Below are positions 45,649 to 54,751 of a DNA stretch of 64,000 bases, one piece after another. The notes under the pieces are model-generated. The model was not told the DNA's origin and did not search any database. It saw only the letters and a program-made list of their open reading frames with translations. Both the position numbers and the translations under genes were made by a program. Numbering within the stretch: position 1 is the stretch's first letter; every line of letters begins with the position of its first letter. Location: contig CM041465.1 in NCBI GenBank assembly GCA_023213395.1, positions 166,725,741 to 166,789,740 of the forward strand, read 5' to 3'. The stretch comes from Cycas panzhihuaensis (taxonomy: Eukaryota; Cycadophyta).

Positions 45649-46064
45649 ATTAAGGGGAGGTGCTTGAGTATAATGTTTAATATTATCTGTGTCTAAGTAA
45701 AGTGTGTCTTAGGGTCAATAGTCATAGTCCTAAGTATTAGGGTCTAACAATCATTTATTATTATAATATCATGTGGGAGGATAGAAGCTCGTTGGTTAGT
45801 TAGTTGGTGTAATGTCATTGGCTAGGTTAGAGATATTTGTCCCACATGGATCACATCTCTTGTATGGTCTCCCACCTTTTTTGTATATAAAGGTGGTTGA
45901 GGTAGTGTATATAATCAAGTCATCATTAAGGCTCATGTTGAGTCTATGATGCATGAACGTCCTGATGTTATCTTATTTGTGTTATGTTAATACAAGTTTT
46001 GTATTGTTCGTTGATATTGTTGGATATTGTTAGTGATGAATGCTTTCTATGTTAAAATCTAACA
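45649..46064 (+). repeat. N2: polypurine tract and 3' LTR
   Basis: Purine tract attaaggggagg (45649-45660), then TGCTTGAG, which is the 5' LTR head with substitutions. It has a 4-bp and a roughly 10-bp insertion relative to the 5' LTR and the same TATATAAA box. It ends ATCTAACA followed by aatat. Confidence 0.93.
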
Positions 46065-46069
46065 AATAT

Positions 46070-46244
46070 ACCAAGGAAGAAATGTGCATAAATACAAAGG
46101 AGACTAGTTAGTATGTGAAGTAAGTGTCCACCATATAGAGCTTGCCATTTTTATGGCTATAGTACAAATAGAATGTCTTAAAGTACAATAGAAAGTACAT
46201 ATAGTACAAGTACAAAATAGAATGATACATTAATATCTTTAACC
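46070..46244 (-). repeat. C6: rest of the 3' LTR (first part 41440-41517)
   Basis: Aligns with the 5' LTR copy at 54565-54746 (shared aaggagact, gcttgccatttt, atggctat, acaaatagaatgtctt). The left part of the same LTR is 41440-41517, starting TGTAGAATTTTAGGG. N2 sits between them. The minus-strand PPT GGGG lies at 46243-46246. Confidence 0.85.
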
Positions 46245-46282
46245 CCGATAAACAACCCATCGCTCCCATTTCTTCCCCCCTC

Positions 46283-46331
46283 AAACAAAACAAAAAAAAA
46301 AGAAAGAAAGAAAGAAAGAAAAAAAAAAAGA
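46283..46331. repeat. Poly-A / GAAA microsatellite
   Basis: aaaacaaaaaaaaaagaaagaaag-type run in the C6 3' untranslated part. The minus-strand poly-Phe frame over it is an artefact. Confidence 0.95.
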
Positions 46332-46344
46332 TCATACCTTTTAC

Positions 46345-46690
46345 TCCTATTTGATTTCCAAATAATATGAACTTATCTTTGCTTAAAGGCTTAATGAAGA
46401 TGTTTGCATGTTGTACTTCACTAGGGTAGTAGATTAGCTCGATCTCTTTGTTTTGAGTTTTCTCTCCGATGAAGTGATTATGAACCTCAATGTGCTTGGT
46501 TCGAACATGAAAGATGGGATTTTTGGCAAGCTTGATTACACTCTAGTTGTTATAGTTGATTATTGTGCGATGAAGTTGAGTCTACCCGTCGTCTTTCATA
46601 ATTCTTCTCAACTAGATCACTTCACAAGTAGCCCTTATGGCTACTTTGTATTTTGTTTGGACCTCTTTCTCAATAATTGATGGTGAAGTC
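46345..46690 (-). pseudogene. C6: RNase H C-terminal part
   Basis: Minus strand, right to left: 'KVAIRATCEVI', then 'VIKLAKNPIFHVRTKHIEVH', 'HFIGEKTQNKEIELIY' and 'FIKPLSKDKF'. This is the end of copia pol with few stops. The upstream RT that should precede it is missing. Confidence 0.88.
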
Positions 46691-46734
46691 TCTTCAATAC
46701 CACCACCTCCGTTTAATACTAGAATTTCAATCAA

Positions 46735-47470
46735 GTTGGAATTTTCATCCTAGGTTTGATATGTTTGTAAACTTTGGACTTTTCATTGTAGCCTACAGAG
46801 ATGCATTTTGAGCTTTTCTCATCTAGTTTAGTCATTTTTTCTTTTGGAATATGTATAAAGGCAGTGCTTGCAAATATTCTCAAATGACTTATATCTTGAT
46901 TTTTATTGATTCAAGCTTTTTCTATGGTTCTTCCTTTAATAGCTTTTGTTAGACTTTTGTTGATGAGGTAGATTGCAGTCTTGACTGCTTTGGTCTAAAG
47001 ATTGTTTGGTATCCCCTTTCTTTTCAACATATTTCTTGCCTTTTCTGTAATTGTTTTGTTTTTCCTTTCAACCACTCCATTTGACTGAGGAGTGTAGGCC
47101 ATTGTTAATAGTCTCTTGATCCCATAGGCTTTGTAGTGTTTGTAGGAGCCATTGGAAGTGAATTCTCCTCAATTATTTCTGAAAATTTAAATTTTTTTCT
47201 AATTCTTTAAGAGATGTAGTCTTCATGCATCCACAGAGATCATTGTGCACAATTTCTAGTTTGTTTATTGCTCTCTATGATGTCTCTAGGAATTGATTCT
47301 TGTATTGTTTCTCTGTCATTCATCCTTCACATATCCTTTCATTTCCTTCTATGTTTGATAAATTATTTACCATGTTGGGTTTTTTCAGCTAAATCAGGCT
47401 TTCTGATATTTCAAATGCCTATACCTCAAGTGTCATATTTTGTTCATAGGATTTGGATTGCTTGCGTAGG
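46735..47470 (-). pseudogene. C6: copia integrase remnant
   Basis: Good frame in 47170-46735: 'YGIKRLLTMAYTPQSNGVVE' (with the catalytic Glu), 'RKNKTITEKARNMLKRKGIP', 'AVKTAIYLINKSLTKAIKG', 'KCISVGYNEKSKVYKHI'. The N-terminal part and zinc site are decayed (47470-47180). It is joined almost directly to RNase H through deletion of RT. Confidence 0.88.
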
Positions 47471-48230
47471 AGTTGCCATGAATTTATAAAGACCATGTTT
47501 TGTTTCTTAAGCAATGATTTTATGGTTTTGCTTTTTGTCTTTGACTAGACATTTGTTATCTTCAAACTCAAATTTTAGTTATTTCTTGGTCATTTGAGAG
47601 ATAAAGAGCAAGCTCTTCCTTAGGCTAGGAAAAAAAGTATGTTTCCTACTTTTTTAATTTCTCCGTTTGTCATCTTCATGGGAATGACTCCGCTTCCCTT
47701 AAGAGGGTGTGGTGTTGTCTCCTAGCTCAATTGCACTACTTTCATGATGATCTTCCATGCTTTTAAACTATAGTCTTTTTGCGATGTCATATGCTGGACA
47801 CCCTTGAATCAATGTACCAGCTATCAAATGAAGTAATTTTGGTGGATAGGGTAGTTATGAGGGAAGATTGTTCTCTATTTTCTTACTCTTGATAGATCTC
47901 TAAGTATCTCTTTCTCAGGATCATCTAGGTTGCATTTGAAGAAGTTATCTTTGAGGTATATGGAAGAATGTGATCTGTGTCCTTTTCCTTGTATGCTGTT
48001 AGCTCAATAGGGTTAGTTGGGGGTTTTGTTCCTTCCACAATTTTCCATGCATTCTTTACAATTAAAATGCTCCTCGTTTTTTATTTCCCGAGTATTGAAA
48101 TTATCTCTATTGAGCTTGTCTTGCTCGAGAAGAGAATAAATGATTGCCTTTTGAGAAAATAAAAGAGATGAATAGAGTGTGAAGTTATAGACTCGAAATA
48201 GACAACAAACTCCTAGAAGGTCACACATTG
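47471..48230 (-). pseudogene. C6: protease and gag N-terminal remnants
   Basis: The protease motif 'WYIDSRVSS' (family WYIDSGASSH) lies at about 47822-47785, with Gly replaced. Gag start text 'KLNRDNFNT' and 'MENCGRN' is at 48160-48000. Most of the gag body and zinc knuckle is deleted or unreadable between 47830 and 48000. Confidence 0.75.
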
Positions 48231-48615
48231 GTGATCCTTCCTGTTACACCAAACAAAAAAGATGGCTTTATTTCTTGGTTTTTATTACAAACTTCCCCCA
48301 CAGATCTTAATGGTGTTTTACGAACAAATTTAATCAGAGGTAACAAGAGAGTTTGATTTGAAAGCATTCAATTATGATATAGATCAACAAAAGAATTGTG
48401 AAGCAAGTGCTTTTGCAGTGAGTTAAGACTTGGTTGGAATGATTGCGAGGATTGAGGATCAAATTCATGATTACATCGCAACAGGACTTGTGATCAAAGT
48501 TGGAATCCCACTCAGGATTTTCCTCAACTTGATACCTTGGAATTAAACACACATGAGAGGAGTTAATGGGGATCTAATGTCTGTTTGCTTTGATAGGCTT
48601 GTTGGAAGCAAGTGA
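48231..48615 (-). other. C6: leader, part next to gag
   Basis: Non-coding by eye. It ends in agtga (48611-48615), the left target site of C7. The leader resumes at 53861 after C7. Confidence 0.6.
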
Positions 48616-48826
48616 TGCTAAGGTGTAATGTTTTATCGAGGATAGTTGAGGGTAATCTATTAATCCCTCTTTATGTAACTTAGACAAGTGTCTGACACAT
48701 GTCATTAGGACACATAATGGTTACAATTTTTCAATGTATATTTAAAGAGTACATCTCTCTCATAATAATCAATCAATCAATCTTCCTCCATTTTGTGAGT
48801 GAATTCTATCATGGTATCAGAGCAGG
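48616..48826 (+). repeat. C7: 5' LTR and primer-binding site
   Basis: LTR 48616-48811, then TGGTATCAGAGCAGG (48812-48826), a perfect initiator tRNA-Met primer site. TATA-like gtatatttaaag near 48739. An (aatc)n tetranucleotide near 48768 is one unit longer than in the 3' LTR. Confidence 0.95.
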
Positions 48827-49515
48827 TAAATTCACATGTTTGAGAGGAAACTTGTCATAATCGGAGATTTTTTGTAGATTGAAAAAAGGTCAAGTATTGT
48901 GAAGGAATTAGAAGTAAGACATTTGTTTATCAGAGTATTATGAAGGAATCGAAGGAAAACAAATTTATTGCTTTGTGTACGGATATGTATAGACCTATAC
49001 GGATTTGTGCAGTCGATAAAATTCAAGGTGCTCAAATTTTGATCAAAATTCGTTAGAAGGCAGATCTTTGCATTCTTGTCACTTTTCTCAATTGGGTCAA
49101 GTTGATTTGAAGCCATTTTTAGGTATTTTTTGCCAGTTTTTCAGCCGCGCGGGTTTGGAGAGCAAATCAGAGTTTATGATCAAAGTTTTTTCAATTTAAT
49201 GGGTAAAACTTATTGCGATCTTTGTGTTTTAATGGTGCGCTCTTGTTGAGACCAGATTTGAAGAATTTTCTATGTTTTGAACATTGTTCTTAGAAACACT
49301 AGTTGCCCATTTTTGGATTTCAGGCCAGGTTTCAGCGAAACTAGAAATCATCTGTAAAAAACATTTATATATTTGGACTCCTTTTGAAGAGATCTTCGAT
49401 TTGAGGTAGCTTTCTGTTAGATCCATACACTTATAATTCCATATGGAAATTCGTATAGTTGTACGACTAGCCGCTTTATTGCCTGATTTCAGACTGGTTA
49501 TTATTTTTGCAACAA
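48827..49515 (+). promoter_or_regulatory. C7: leader with GTAC-type motifs
   Basis: Untranslated leader of about 690 bp. GTAC motifs at 48977 (gtgtacggat), in degraded form at about 48995 (ctatacgg), and at 49461 (gtacgac), plus an inverted 'attccatatggaaat' at 49436-49450. The layout parallels the C4 and C5 leaders. Confidence 0.45.
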
Positions 49516-50240
49516 AACAAATATGCCTCTTCGATTTTGGTTCTAAATGAACAGGATAAGTTGATAGGTTCAAACTATTTTGTGTGGAAGATCAAAATTG
49601 AGATATTGCTAAGGGTTAAAAATGTCTGGAACATTGCCATTGAAGTGAAGAAGAGACCCAATGATGCTACAGCATAGCCTAGTTGGGACGAAAGGGATAA
49701 TGTTGGAGTCATAACTTTGAAATTGTCTATTTTTGACCCTCTTCTTATGTATGTTGAAAGGCTGAATTCTTTTGCCAAAATTTGGAAAGTCCTTGCAAAT
49801 TTGTATAGTCAAAAAAGTAGAGCTAGAGTTGTAGCTCTTAAAGAAGAATTGTTTAAATTACACGTGAGGGAAAATGAAGGTGTCTCTGATTTCATTCACA
49901 AAGTCACTTCGATTAGGAATGATCTTATAAGTGTTGGGGCTACCATGGTAGACCAAGAAATTATTGAAATGATTGGAAGTAAACTTCCCAAATCTTTTGA
50001 CAGTATGGTGAATTCCATAACAAACAATGATCAAATTGCCACCATGTCCCTTGATACCTTGATAGGGATGCTTCTGAGACAGGAACAAAGAAACAAAAGG
50101 TACAGAATTGGAAGATGTCTTTTTGACCAAACTTAGCTTGGGCTCGAGAGGAAGAGGATAAGCACGAGGATGAGGTCGTACACTTGACACTGGAGGTCAG
50201 TCCTGTGGAAGATGGCAGGAGAATAAAAGACGAGGTCGCT
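49516..50240 (+). pseudogene. C7: gag
   Basis: 'SNYFVWKIKIEILLRVKNVW' at about 49573, then an open frame 49717-50136 ('IWKVLANLYSQKSRARVVAL', 'NEGVSDFIHKVTSIRNDL', 'LPKSFDSMVNSITN', 'IGMLLRQEQRNKR'). The initiator region near 49520 is shifted by one base. One stop at 49676-49678. An R/G-rich linker follows to 50240. Confidence 0.92.
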
Positions 50241-50760
50241 TAATTCTCCCTAGAGATGCAAAAGTTTGCTTCAATTGCGAGAAATCTAGTCATTTCTCAA
50301 GCAATTGCAGAGCATCTGCTGTCTGCTACCATTGTGGGCAGTTCGGGCATTATCCCTACCAATGCTTGTGGAGGAAAGCTGAGATCCAGATAAGGAAACG
50401 ACCAATTGGAAATTACAACAAAGAACAAGTAGATGAAAATGAGAAAGAGATAGTGTTTATCATCTCACTCATTGTTAGTCTTGAAGATGAAGTGTGGTAC
50501 ATCGACTCTAGACCTTCGAGATACATGACAGGGCGTGAAGACTTGTTTGAATCACTCAAACTCTATTCCTATAATAAGTCTGTTGAATTAGGAGATAAGC
50601 ATCCCCTCAACATCAAATGGGTCGAGATTAAAGCTATTGAATTAAAAGGTGTTGTTCAAAAGATTGGCAATATTCTAGTTGTGCTAGATTTAATAAAGAG
50701 CCTTCTCTCAGTTTCTCAGCTAAAAAAGAAAAAATTGAGAACCATATTTGATGAATAAGG
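50241..50760 (+). pseudogene. C7: two zinc knuckles and protease
   Basis: Tandem CCHC knuckles 'CFNCEKSSHFSSNC' (50273-50312) and 'CYHCGQFGHYPYQC' (50326-50365), both with C-x2-C-x4-H-x4-C spacing. Protease 'VWYIDSRPSRYMTGRED' (50495-50545), with DSGAS changed to DSRPS, so inactive. 'LIKSLLSVSQLKKKKLR' closes the domain. Confidence 0.92.
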
Positions 50761-50779
50761 GTATTGTTACATTTTAGAT

Positions 50780-52040
50780 ATGAAGAACAATGGTGCTGTA
50801 ATTGTAAAGGGAATAGAAAGTAATGATCTGTATAGATTGCTTTTGAACCCTATTGTTGCCAATAAGGATGTAAAAGCATACACTGTTGCAAATATTGATA
50901 ATAACAAATTGTGGCATTTGAACTATGGGCATATCTCCTCAGATAGATTAGAACAGTTGCATAATTCAAGAATGGTTGATGGACTTTCGAATATTGCATT
51001 TCATCATCTTGTTTGTAAAAGTTGTCTGCTTGGTAAACAACATCGTCTTCCCTTAAAAAAAATGAATGGTGAGCTAAAAATAAACTAGAATTGATACACA
51101 CTAATTTATGTGGACCTATTACTCCTTGCTCAATCAATGGTGCTCGATATTTTTTAACATATATTGATGACTTTTGTAAAAAAGTATGGATTTATTTCCT
51201 CTGTAGTAAATTTGAAGTTTTTGAAAAGTTCAAAGATTTCAAGGCAAAAGTTGGGCTAGAATGCAGATCAAAAATAAAATGCATTAGGTCAGACGAAGGA
51301 GTAGAATATATCTGAAAGTTTTGAATTTCTACAAAACACATGGAATACGTAGACAATTTACAACTCCTTATACACCATAGTCTAATGGAGTTGCTAAACA
51401 AAAAAACAAAACAATCATGGAGATGGTTTGTAGCATGATTCAAGATAGACAAATCTCAAAGACTTACTGGGCAGATGCAGTAAGTATAGTTAGTTATCTC
51501 ATAAATCGAAGTCAAATGTAGGCCTTAGATCAAATTACTTCAAAAAAAGCCTGGACTAGATGTAAACCATATGTAAGTAATTTGAGAAACTTTGGATGCC
51601 AAGTATTTGTTAATATACCAGACAAAAAGAGGTCTAAACTTGACCCTAAAAGCATAGAATGCATAATGATAGGCTATAGTAAGAACTCAGAAGCCTATAA
51701 ATGTATAGACTCAAAAACAAATAAGGTCTATATAAGTAGAGATGTTATATTCAACGAAAAAAATATCATGGAAAGTTCATCAACTCATTAGGAAATTGAA
51801 GAACCACCAAAGAGGATTTTCCAAGAAGAACCTCCTTCAGAAGAAATCTTTGGAGTTATCTCAGAAGATACAGAGACTGATGATGCAGAAGAATCAAAGA
51901 GGGCACCATCGCCCCATGAAAGCTCAAACACTGAAGAAGAAGAACTATCTCTTGAAAACTCAATCACTAATGAAGTTGAGGGAAAAGAAAAAAGGATACC
52001 AAAATGGTATCTTAAAATAATTGAAGAAGGGAAATGAGAT
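50780..52040 (+). pseudogene. C7: copia integrase
   Basis: Pre-integrase 'LWHLNYGHISSDRLEQL' with 'CKSCLLGKQHRLP'. The core Asp 1 is in 'IHTNLCGPITP' (Asp replaced by Asn), Asp 2 in 'CIRSDEGVEYI', and the Glu region in 'YTP-SNGVAKQKNKT' (Arg/Glu changed). The IGYSKNSEAYKCIDSK block at 51670-51720 is followed by an acidic linker. Several stops. Confidence 0.9.
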
Positions 52041-52970
52041 GTGTTAACACACAGAACGAGGAGTCAAAGGCATCAGGCATTGTTCAACAATATAAAACCA
52101 CCGTCCTTTGAGGAAGCAAAGCAACATGAAGAATGGTAAGCTGTAATGGATGCAAAGATAGAATCAATCTCCAAAAATCAGACCTAGGAACTAGTCAATC
52201 TACCTGTTGGTAAGCCTGTTGTCAATTGCAAATGGGTGTATAAAATAAAGGAAAATTCTAATGGTAAAATATAAAAGTACAAGGCCAGACTAGTAGCCAA
52301 GGGCTACACTCAAACAATAGGAATAGATTATGAGAAAATATTTTCACCAGTAGCAAAATTAGATACTGTGAGAACAGTAATAGCTTTAATAGCTCAACAC
52401 AATTGGAAAATTTACCAATTGGCCGTAAAAGTTCTTTTTTGAATGGGGAGTTCGAAGAAGAAGTCTACATGAGACAACCGAAAGGATATATATTCAAAGC
52501 GGCCAAGAAAATTGTGTGTGCAAATTGAAAAAGGCATTATATGGGCTGAAGTAAGCTTCAAGAGCCTGGTATGCCAAACTGGACAAATACCTTACGTAGA
52601 ATGGTTTCCTCAAGTGCGACTCAGACTCCAGCCTATATACAAAGAAAAGTCAAGGACTGATCACAATAATTGTGGTTTATGTGGATGATATGTTCTCACA
52701 AGAAGCAACACAAAATCAATAGCAAATATGAAGGCTCAATTTGAAAAAGTCTTTGAGATGACAGATTTAGGACTTCTGAATTTTTATCTGGGTATAGAAG
52801 TCAATCAGAAAGAAGACTCAATCACCTTATTTCAAAGCAAATACATCAAAATTTTGTCAACAAAATTCAAAATGGAAGAATGCAATAGCTGTGTAACTCC
52901 CATGGAAACCAATTGTGATCTGACTCCATTTGAAAAGGAAACTTCAATTGACGCAACACTATATAGATAG
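52041..52970 (+). pseudogene. C7: copia reverse transcriptase
   Basis: RT start around 52160-52260 ('ELVNLPVGKPVVNCKWVYK'), '[20 protein letters not shown]' (52290-52345), an EEVYMRQPKGYI block (52457-52490), the catalytic 'VVYVDDM' at 52674-52694, then a frameshift. The palm resumes in 52728-52970 ('FEMTDLGLLNFYLGIEVNQK'). Confidence 0.9.
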
Positions 52971-53660
52971 TTAATTGGAAGCTTGATATATCTCATTGCA
53001 ACTAGACCTGATATCTTATATTCTGCTGGTCTAGTCTCTAGATATATGCAAGATTCGAAGGTGAGACATTGGAAAGCAACAAAAAGAATACTTAGGTATT
53101 TAAAGGGAACAACTGATATGAAACTTAGTTATCCAAAAATCAAATCAAACAAGTTAATTGGATTTTATGATTCAGATTGGGTAGGAGATAAGGAAAAGGG
53201 GAGATCAACAAGTGGATATTGTTTCTTTCTTGGATCAACAACTATCTCTTGGAGTAACAAATGGCAACCAACAGTCTTCGTGGAGTAGCAAATGGCAACC
53301 AATAGTTGCTCTATCATCCATATAAACATAATACAAGTCAACAGTTACTGCTTCATGTGAAGCAATATGGTTGAGACAACTTCTATTAGATTTGGATCAA
53401 CAACAAGAAGAGTCAACAACTCTATTTTGCGATAACCAAAGTGCTATAGAGTTGACCAAAAATCCAATACTTCATGCACTAACAAAACACATTGAAGGGC
53501 ATCACCATTTCATATGGGAAAAGGTTCAGAACAAGGAGATTGATTTGGCATATCGTACAACAAATGAACAGATTGTAGATATCCTAATAAAACCACACAA
53601 CAAGGGGAAATTTGAAATCCTTAGAGATAAGATAAGATTGAATAAACAAAACATTAAGAG
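52971..53660 (+). pseudogene. C7: RNase H
   Basis: 'LIATRPDILYSAGLVSRYMQ', 'RILRYLKGTTDMKLSY', 'FYDSDWVGDKEKGRSTSGYC', then 53371-53670: 'LFCDNQSAIELTKNP', 'HIEGHHHFIWEKVQNKEIDL'. At 53251-53312 a 31-bp unit (ggagtaacaaatggcaacc / ggagtagcaaatggcaacc) is duplicated in tandem; 31 is not a multiple of three, so it shifts the frame. Confidence 0.92.
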
Positions 53661-53855
53661 AGGGTATTGAGGTGTAATGTTTTATCTAGAAATAGTTGAG
53701 GGTAATATATTAACCCCTGTTTATGTAGTTGATAAGTGTCCAACACATGCCATTAGGACACATAGCGGTTACGATTCTTCAATGTATATTTAAAGAGTAT
53801 ATCTCTTTCATAATAATCAATCAATCTTTCTACATTTTGTGAGTGAATTTTATCA
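53651..53855 (+). repeat. C7: polypurine tract and 3' LTR
   Basis: Purine tract attaagagaggg (53653-53664) and LTR 53665-53855, ending TTTTATCA before agtga. Confidence 0.93.
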
Positions 53856-53860
53856 AGTGA

Positions 53861-54521
53861 GAGTTGAATTGATGAAAAAATTTAAGCTAGGAGCAGACCC
53901 AAAAATGAGATGGTTCAAAATATTGGGGCTCTAGACTGTGAGACTGGAGCACATATCCGTGGTGTTCGATAGGCCTCCAAAAGGCATTCCCTTAGGAGTA
54001 AACGAATGCAAAGATTTTGAGGTTAACAAATAGAGGAGCCATAGCGTGTTTAAAAGAATCAAGATTCAAACTTCAAAAGAAAACTTGATTTCAACCCCTT
54101 GTAGACTAGTTATCATTCTCACATTCAGCATGCGATGAGGAAACAAACAAATCAAGAGTGTTGACTGGGTGATGATCAAGGGAAAAAATTTGAGACATAA
54201 TTAGATGTCCATTGGGAGTGAAGTTTCTTGTCCAAACTAGATGAAATGTAGGTCAAACATCAATAATGGAGACGAGTCATGATGCGCCACGCCCTAGGCA
54301 ATTGCCTCACACAATATTCATGTGTCGTTCTCACAGTAAAATAATAGTACGTGATAAACATGTAATTGGAAGTTGCTCCTCCAAATTAAAAGATTTATAC
54401 CTTTTAACTTTTATTGATGACACACTATTCTATTTGCTAACAAGAGCTAACATTAAAGCCTTCATGAAGCCTCCACACAATGGCCTCTTCATAAATTAGA
54501 AAAAAACCACAATACTTTGCT
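53861..54521 (-). other. C6: leader, part next to the PBS
   Basis: Resumes the C6 leader after C7. No coding domain was seen. A plus frame of 77 codons (54266-54499) has no known match. Its middle contains 'LYLLTFIDDTLFY', which only superficially resembles the integrase TFIDD motif. Confidence 0.6.
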
Positions 54522-54746
54522 TTGATACCATGTAGAATTTCAGAGCCTTGTAGACTCAAAACACAATTATCGAGGAAGAAATGTACATAAATACAAAGGA
54601 GACTGGGTAGGATGTGAAGCAAGTGTTTAACATGTAGTGCTTGCCATTTTCATGGCTATGGTACAAATAGAATGTCTTGAAGTACATGAATAGAAAGTAC
54701 ATGAAGCACAAGTAGAAAATAGAATGATACACTAACATCTTTAGCA
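54522..54746 (-). repeat. C6: 5' LTR and primer-binding site
   Basis: The PBS on the minus strand, TGGTATCAAAGC (54519-54530 rc), is one base from the initiator tRNA-Met site. The LTR 54531-54746 starts (plus reading) TGTAGAATTTCAGAG and ends CTTTAGCA, followed by catga. Confidence 0.88.
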
Positions 54747-54751
54747 CATGA

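Larger units (their letters stand above)
41518..46064 (+). mobile_element. N2: pol-less LTR element carrying a host gene fragment
   Basis: 4547 bp with two LTRs (41518-41906, 45661-46064), exact aatat target duplications (41513-41517, 46065-46069), an intact PBS and a PPT. I count about 27 differences plus two small indels between the LTRs, roughly 93% identity. Internal contents are a leader, a block of gene-like DNA in antisense (about 42545-43800), a gag-like frame (44281-44600) and about 1 kb of unrecognised sequence. No RT, integrase or RNase H motif was found. It must have moved with enzymes supplied in trans. It sits inside the 3' LTR of C6. Confidence 0.9.
48616..53855 (+). mobile_element. 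C7: full-length but decayed plus-strand copia
   Basis: 5240 bp with LTRs 48616-48811 and 53665-53855, exact agtga target duplications (48611-48615, 53856-53860), PBS, PPT and complete domain order. The LTR first bases differ (TGCTAAGG and TATTGAGG), each by transitions from a TGTTGAGG-type end shared with C4. LTR identity is about 90% by eye, so C7 is clearly older than C4. Confidence 0.93.
41440..54746 (-). mobile_element. C6: minus-strand copia containing N2 and C7
   Basis: Outer LTRs: 3' LTR at 41440-41517 plus 46070-46244 (split by N2) and 5' LTR at 54531-54746. The target 5-mers are tatga (41435-41439) and catga (54747-54751), differing by one transition. The body on the minus strand is leader (interrupted by C7), gag start, protease, integrase, RNase H. 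RT is absent, because RNase H text and integrase text are only about 50 bp apart near 46710. Confidence 0.85.

Noticed and set aside
54266-54499. 'LLTFIDDTLFY' resembling the integrase TFIDD motif
   Set aside because: No other integrase block lies nearby and it is in the C6 leader on the opposite strand.
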